From positions 1 to 9,217 of the forward strand of contig JAFWCP010000336.1 in NCBI GenBank assembly GCA_017536845.1: 9,217 bases of DNA, read 5' to 3'. The notes below the pieces were generated by a model. That model was not told the DNA's origin, made no database searches, and was given only the letters and a program-made list of their open reading frames with translations. Origin of the DNA: Solobacterium sp. (GTDB lineage Bacteria > Bacillota_I > Bacilli_A > Erysipelotrichales > Erysipelotrichaceae). A program made the translations under genes and the position numbers. How positions within the stretch are numbered: position 1 is the stretch's first letter; every line of letters begins with the position of its first letter. Of this stretch, positions 5,931 through 9,217 are shown in pieces.

Positions 5931-7169
5931 ATGAAAAAAATCGTATTTGCGATGCTTGCGGCGCTGTCTGTGACGGGGACCGGCTGTTCCCTTGAAACCG
6001 TAGATACAAGCCATGTTGTATGGGTAAAAGAACCGTCCATGATATTCGACAGGATGCAGCGGGCAGAAGGCCTTGAAACCGTACCTGTATATGACGGAAA
6101 CCAGGCGATCTGCTATGTCTTTGCCGACCAGACTTCCGCACCGGAAAGCTGGACAGATGGGTATAAAAGCGGGGCTGTCTTTGTTGAACGTTATGGAAAA
6201 CAGGGGGTCATGAACTTCCAGGGTGAAACCCTGTACCCTGTTTCCGTCAATGTGTTTGACATTGCGAATACAGGTATCCTCTATACCACGTATGAAAAGG
6301 GGATGGGGTTCTGTGCCCTTGACAATCCTGATGTGTATGACGGCGCCAGCGGCAGCGGCATTGTGTTTGAACATGACTTCCGTTCGGTGAAGAAGGCAAA
6401 GAAGGTTGAACTGAACCCGGTATCCGGCGTCATGTATGCGGCTGCCGTCAGAAACGGGAAGACAGGGTTATGGAATGTGCTGACAAAGGAATTCAGGGAA
6501 TATGGCTTTCCGGAAGTGAAAGGCCATTTTGCGGCCAACCTGATTGAGAACGGCACCCTTGGCAAGGCGGTGATTGCGGATGCGGACGGCCATGTATATG
6601 CCGACTGTGACGAAGAGATTTCCTGGAAATACTACGTCAACGGGTATTATCTTGTCGGCCATGGCCCGTATGGCCTGGTGAAGGCAGATACCGGGGAAAG
6701 GATCACGGACATCAGATATGATGAGATCCTGTACTACGAAGACGGTTACTGCCCGGTGCGCAAAGGTGATAAGTGGGGCTATCTGGATACAGAAGGCAGG
6801 CTGGCGGTGGACTGCATCCTCGAAGACGCGTCACCGTTGTACAACGGCAAGGCTTACGTCAAGTTCAACGGCTTCTATGGCATCATGGATCTTGCCAGAA
6901 CCGCAAGACATTCCATTGCCGTGAATAAGAAAACGCTGACCAAAGGCTGGACTGCCTGGACAAAGGGGCGGACCGGCACGGCAACAGTTCTGGTGGAAAA
7001 CCTGAATATCCGCTCCGGCCCGGGCGGGGATATTGTCGATGGTGCGGAAATCGGCCGTACCTATGAAGTATACGAACAGAAAGAACAGGGCGGATATACC
7101 TGGTACAGGATTGATGAAAATGCCTGGCTGGCAGATAACGGCAGCTGGGTACAGTATCATAAGGACTGA
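5931..7169 (+). CDS. Secreted, probably lipid-anchored protein with WG-type repeats and C-terminal SH3b domain
   Basis: The 412-residue product starts with a Lys-Lys, a hydrophobic stretch and a Cys (MKKIVFAMLA...TGTGC, C19). This looks like a lipoprotein signal peptide, although position -3 is Gly rather than the usual Leu, so anchoring at the outer face of the membrane is likely but not certain. The middle contains a series of WG-like beta repeats: GKQGVMN (89-95), GKTGLWN (176-182), GPYGLVK (245-251), DKWGYLD (280-286) and FYGIMD (315-320). Residues about 353-411 form a bacterial SH3 domain (LNIRSGPGG at 358-366, then YTWYRI), a module that commonly binds peptidoglycan. The protein is probably a cell-envelope binding or scaffold protein; no catalytic motif is seen. 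It is divergent from the MFS operon across a 146-bp spacer and monocistronic. The start at 5931 gives the signal peptide; AGGAGG is nine bases upstream. Confidence 0.82.
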   Translation: MKKIVFAMLAALSVTGTGCSLETVDTSHVVWVKEPSMIFDRMQRAEGLETVPVYDGNQAICYVFADQTSAPESWTDGYKSGAVFVERYGKQGVMNFQGETLYPVSVNVFDIANTGILYTTYEKGMGFCALDNPDVYDGASGSGIVFEHDFRSVKKAKKVELNPVSGVMYAAAVRNGKTGLWNVLTKEFREYGFPEVKGHFAANLIENGTLGKAVIADADGHVYADCDEEISWKYYVNGYYLVGHGPYGLVKADTGERITDIRYDEILYYEDGYCPVRKGDKWGYLDTEGRLAVDCILEDASPLYNGKAYVKFNGFYGIMDLARTARHSIAVNKKTLTKGWTAWTKGRTGTATVLVENLNIRSGPGGDIVDGAEIGRTYEVYEQKEQGGYTWYRIDENAWLADNGSWVQYHKD

Positions 7170-7188
7170 TCGGATGACATTGAAACTG

Positions 7189-7219
7189 ACGGCCGGGCCC
7201 GGAAGGCCTTGCCGTTTTT
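7189..7219 (+). terminator. Intrinsic terminator after the WG-repeat/SH3 gene
   Basis: ACGGC (7189-7193) pairs with GCCGT (7211-7215), and the GC-rich interior can fold further (GGCC at 7191-7194 with GGCC at 7205-7208 is an alternative pairing). The stem is followed directly by TTTTC, a typical plus-strand intrinsic terminator 20 bp past the stop codon. Confidence 0.6.
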
Positions 7220-7466
7220 CTCTGTTCTTTATGCGAATTGAGTGTGTATCGGCAGATGATGAACAGATTTGATGCAAAGCAGTTTATGATTGGCCTGAGC
7301 TTAATCGTATCCATGTTCGGTGAAAACACATATCGACAGGTGGTCCTCAAATGACGGGCAAAGAATAAGTTGGCAATCAAAAGGCAAATCGAAACAAATT
7401 GTATAGAAATATCAAAATGTTTGCTGTTTTTTCTTCTGTGGTAAGGTATTTGCAGGAGGAAATATA

Positions 7467-7487
7467 ATGTGGGAAGAAGTGTTGTAA
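7467..7487 (+). CDS. Possible six-residue mini-ORF (MWEEVL) with a consensus ribosome binding site
   Basis: ATG at 7467 is preceded by AGGAGG (7454-7459) at an ideal 7-base spacing, yet a TAA arrives after only six codons. Thirty bases downstream begins a perfect 20-bp hairpin. The arrangement resembles a leader peptide with an attenuator, but no co-directional gene follows closely. The alternative is a remnant start region of a deleted or mutated gene: after the TAA the same frame stays open for 35 codons, to a TAA at about 7593. No good promoter could be placed upstream with confidence. Confidence 0.25.
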   Translation: MWEEVL

Positions 7488-7517
7488 GACTGCAGTCTGT
7501 TGAGATACGGCATTTTA

Positions 7518-7564
7518 AACGACAACTCCCCGAAATTCGGTACTAATTTCGGGGAGTTGTCGTT
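7518..7564. repeat. Perfect 20-bp inverted repeat with 7-base loop
   Basis: AACGACAACTCCCCGAAATT at 7518-7537 is the exact reverse complement of 7545-7564, around the loop CGGTACT. There is no U-run on the plus side (CAAGGAAG follows). On the minus side only TTTAAAATG follows, so it would be a mediocre terminator for a minus-strand transcript. Stem length and perfection exceed the terminators of neighbouring genes. It may be a dispersed palindromic element or a miniature mobile-element remnant rather than a gene-end signal. Confidence 0.6.
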
Positions 7565-7910
7565 CAAGGAAGCCTTTTGTCAGGAACTTGAATAACAGTC
7601 TTCCATGATTACCGGTCAGGTGAAAGGAACTTATTTTATACTACAAGTTAAATGTTTCAGTGGTAAGTGCCTGTTATTCTTTCAGCAGGAAGAAGCAATA
7701 GGCTGACTTCCGAATAAAGGATATACAGACGGATTCTTCTGCTGAGTGGGCAGCTGATTTTTCTTAGTATCATCTGCATGATCGCCAGCATATTCATGGC
7801 ATAAAATCCTCATTGTCCTCTTCAAAAACTTATCCTTTTGACCTGATTCCAGTATCACTGAGGCAGATCCCGTTATTCCGTGACAGGCGTATCTGCAGGA
7901 AAATATTAAA

Positions 7911-7934
7911 TGGCAAAATCTGTAAAATTTGCCA
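7911..7934. promoter_or_regulatory. Operator IR1 of the AbiE-like module
   Basis: TGGCAAA (7911-7917) and TTTGCCA (7928-7934) form a perfect 7-bp inverted repeat within a 24-bp site upstream of the antitoxin promoter. It agrees with the second site at 7976-7999 at 18 of 24 positions, including the GGCAAAATC left half and the GCCA end. AbiEi antitoxins are known to repress their own operon by binding a pair of such inverted repeats. Confidence 0.65.
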
Positions 7935-7960
7935 AAACATATTATGAGCATTCACATTCG

Positions 7961-7969
7961 TGCTATAAT
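7961..7969 (+). promoter_or_regulatory. Extended -10 promoter of the TA module
   Basis: TGCTATAAT combines a perfect TATAAT (7964-7969) with the TG extension; no recognisable -35 box lies upstream. Transcription should begin near 7976, at the left end of the second inverted-repeat operator. The promoter sits between the two operators, so a protein bound at both would cover the polymerase site. Confidence 0.65.
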
Positions 7970-7975
7970 ATATTT

Positions 7976-7999
7976 AGGCAAAATCAAATAAAATTGCCA
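7976..7999. promoter_or_regulatory. Operator IR2 of the AbiE-like module
   Basis: GGCAA (7977-7981) and TTGCC (7994-7998) form the inverted repeat of the second 24-bp site, 65 bp from the first (start to start). It overlaps the predicted transcription start, so repressor binding here would block initiation directly. Confidence 0.62.
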
Positions 8000-8024
8000 A
8001 AATATATAGATGGGATGTGAAAAA

Positions 8025-8744
8025 ATGAAGTGGTATGAAAAAGCAGCAGGAAACATAAGTGAAGGTATGAAATATACGAGAAGGCAGTTGGTTTCCATTC
8101 TTCAGGAAGAAACACCGATGCTGAAAACAGGATCATATCAATGGGCGGTCGGGGAAATGCTGAAAAACGGATACATTGTCCGAGTTGGGTTTGATGAATA
8201 TATGTTAAGTGGAGTTGATATACAGCCTGAATATGAGCCTCGGTATTCTGAACTTGCATCAGAATTGCTGAATGTACTTGAAGAAAAGTATTCATATTCA
8301 GAATTCACGATATTCGAAACAGTTCTGATGAATGACTTTCTGAATCATCTGATCGCTCAGAACACTTTGTTTGTCCAGTTCGAAAAGGATTTGAGTATTT
8401 TTGCTTTTCGCTTTCTGCAGGAAACAGATTTTGGACATGTATTGTATAAACCGTCAAAAAGGGACTTCGATCTATATTGGGGTGCAGACTGTATCGTTAT
8501 TACTGACATGCGTTCAGAAGCACCTTTATCTGTAAGAGCACCGCATTCAATTACAATAGAAAAGATGCTTGTGGATATATATTGTGACAGATTGATCCGG
8601 GAGACTTACAGTAAAGCAGAGTATCCTTCCGTGATGGAACATGCCTTAAGGACATATAAAGTTGAAAAGACGAAATTGCTTCGCTATGCTGGAAGAAGAA
8701 ACAAAGCTGAAGAAATTGAACGGATAATTTCGGAATTGACTTGA
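8025..8744 (+). CDS. AbiEi-like antitoxin/autorepressor of a type IV toxin-antitoxin module
   Basis: This 239-residue cytoplasmic protein has an N-terminal winged-helix-like region (about 1-65, with YTRRQLVSIL and SYQWAVGEMLKNGYIVRVG). A longer C-terminal domain follows, including SITIEKMLVDIYCDRL (175-190), similar to the EK-LLVDLY stretch typical of AbiEi-like antitoxins. It lies 13 bp upstream of an AbiEii-type nucleotidyltransferase gene, the usual order. By family knowledge it represses its own promoter through paired inverted repeats, which are present here, and counteracts the toxin without forming a stable complex. The frame extends five codons upstream to an ATG at 8010, but 8025 is preferred: it begins MKWYEKAAG, directly before the winged helix, and GGGA at 8012-8015 can serve as a weak ribosome binding site, whereas none precedes 8010. 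The reading frame is intact. Base composition is more AT-rich than in the genes to the left, suggesting acquisition. Confidence 0.78.
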   Translation: MKWYEKAAGNISEGMKYTRRQLVSILQEETPMLKTGSYQWAVGEMLKNGYIVRVGFDEYMLSGVDIQPEYEPRYSELASELLNVLEEKYSYSEFTIFETVLMNDFLNHLIAQNTLFVQFEKDLSIFAFRFLQETDFGHVLYKPSKRDFDLYWGADCIVITDMRSEAPLSVRAPHSITIEKMLVDIYCDRLIRETYSKAEYPSVMEHALRTYKVEKTKLLRYAGRRNKAEEIERIISELT

Positions 8745-8757
8745 AGAAGGAGGTAAA

Positions 8758-9217
8758 ATGATCTCGCATGAGAATTACACTGCACTGCATATCAATGAAC
8801 TGCGAACGTTGACTGGCGCAGATCCTTCTATTTTGGAACGCACGGTTTTTGCTTTTGGGCTTTTGGAAGCGATTCGAGCCGTAGGACTGCCTTTTATTTT
8901 CAAAGGCGGGACTTCTCTGCTCGTTTTGCTGGATGAACCTCGAAGATTAAGTACTGATATTAATTCATTGTTGAACCTGGTACTGAAATAGATGAGTATA
9001 TAAATAAAGCCGGAACGATTTTTCCATTTTTGAGTGTTGAAGAACATATTCGAAAAGGAATAAACAACATTGAAAAACGACATTTCCGTTTCATGTTTGA
9101 ATCACCTATGACAAAAAGAAGGTTCAATATTCTTCTTGATGTTCTTTTTGAACACAATCCGTACAGTCGAACATATGATAAGCCAATTCGCAGCAAATTA
9201 CTGTTGAGTGATGGGGA
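8758..9217 (+). pseudogene. AbiEii-type nucleotidyltransferase toxin gene, frameshifted and cut by the window edge
   Basis: The ATG at 8758 has GGAGG at 8749-8753. The first frame codes for 77 residues: ERTVFAFGLLEAI, then FIFKGGTSLLVLLDEPRRLSTDIN, which carries the nucleotidyltransferase GG[ST] motif (G50-G51, S53) and the first Asp (D67). It ends at TAG 8989-8991. The family reading resumes in another frame from about 8964-8973 (FIVEPGTEIDEYINKAGTIF..., then FNILLDVLFEHNP) and stays open to the right edge. About one base is missing at 8962-8966, exactly where the family has a DxD metal motif; the second Asp reads Asn in the first frame. A functional toxin would transfer nucleotides to a target such as tRNA and arrest growth. 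This copy should give only a short inactive peptide unless ribosomes shift frame or the sequence has an error. Confidence 0.75.

Larger units (their letters stand above)
7220..7910. other. Gene-poor, AT-richer spacer between the SH3-protein gene and the TA module
   Basis: I find no credible long gene in this stretch. A 32-codon plus-strand frame at 7256-7354 has a hydrophobic middle (MIGLSLIVSMFG) but no ribosome binding site, and a minus-strand frame at 7682-7951 has neither a good start site nor recognisable motifs. Two items inside it stand out and are listed separately: a six-codon frame with a consensus ribosome binding site (7454-7487) and a perfect 20-bp inverted repeat (7518-7564). 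Between them lies a 12-bp palindrome, AGACTGCAGTCT, at 7487-7498. The rest shows no clear function and may be decayed or insertion-derived DNA. Confidence 0.5.

Noticed and set aside
7256..7354. Plus-strand 32-codon frame with a hydrophobic core, considered as a type I toxin peptide
   Set aside because: There is no ribosome binding site or promoter, no antisense RNA signal could be seen, and the charged ends do not fit clearly.
6883..7380. Minus-strand open frame of 165 codons overlapping the SH3-protein gene end
   Set aside because: Much of it is antisense to the SH3 domain, and the rest shows no motif or ribosome binding site.
7395..7470. Possible promoter or riboswitch before the six-codon frame
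   Set aside because: No -10/-35 pair with acceptable spacing was found and no known riboswitch core could be recognised.
7682..7951. Minus-strand open frame of 89 codons in the spacer
   Set aside because: It overlaps the first TA operator, has no recognisable domain or start signal, and its composition is not protein-like.
1..9217. CRISPR array, tRNA or rRNA genes, transposase or integrase genes
   Set aside because: No regularly spaced repeats, no cloverleaf-type sequence and no transposase or recombinase motifs were seen on either strand.

Overview
The window looks like chromosome from an anaerobic, fermentative, Gram-positive bacterium of the Bacillota. The signs are AGGAGG-type ribosome binding sites, sigma-A-like promoters, intrinsic terminators, an [FeFe]-hydrogenase-type sensor protein, a phospho-beta-glucosidase that implies PTS sugar uptake, and a lipoprotein-like protein with WG repeats and a bacterial SH3 domain. 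A gut Erysipelotrichia or Clostridia is the likely source; this taxonomic placement is inference, because the window contains no rRNA or other marker.

Left part (1-1730, minus strand): a monocistronic GH4 6-phospho-beta-glucosidase gene (licH/celF type) with a clear promoter, an upstream GAAACGTTTC palindrome that may be a catabolite or LacI-family operator, and terminator hairpins downstream.

Centre (1735-5784, minus strand): a tight three-gene operon read MFS transporter -> PAS-containing, HydS-like (putatively sensory) [FeFe]-hydrogenase -> SpoIIE/PP2C-type serine phosphatase. The first two genes overlap by ATGA and the next two by 8 bp, so translation is probably coupled. The operon ends at a strong intrinsic terminator. 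The hydrogenase and phosphatase plausibly form a redox/H2-sensing signalling pair; the transporter is the less expected partner. The promoter at the head of the operon lies so close to the ATG that the mRNA may be leaderless.

Right-centre (5785-7220, plus strand): a divergent gene for a secreted, probably lipid-anchored protein with WG-type repeats and a C-terminal SH3 domain, with its own promoter and terminator.

Right part (7220-9217): an AT-richer, gene-poor stretch of about 700 bp. It holds a six-codon mini-ORF with an excellent ribosome binding site and a perfect 20-bp inverted repeat. It is followed by a type IV AbiE-like toxin-antitoxin module. Two near-identical inverted-repeat operators bracket the promoter of the antitoxin gene. 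The nucleotidyltransferase toxin gene has a frameshift exactly at its metal-binding Asp motif and runs off the right edge, so the module appears to have an intact antitoxin and a broken toxin. The change in composition and the TA module suggest that this end is acquired accessory DNA.
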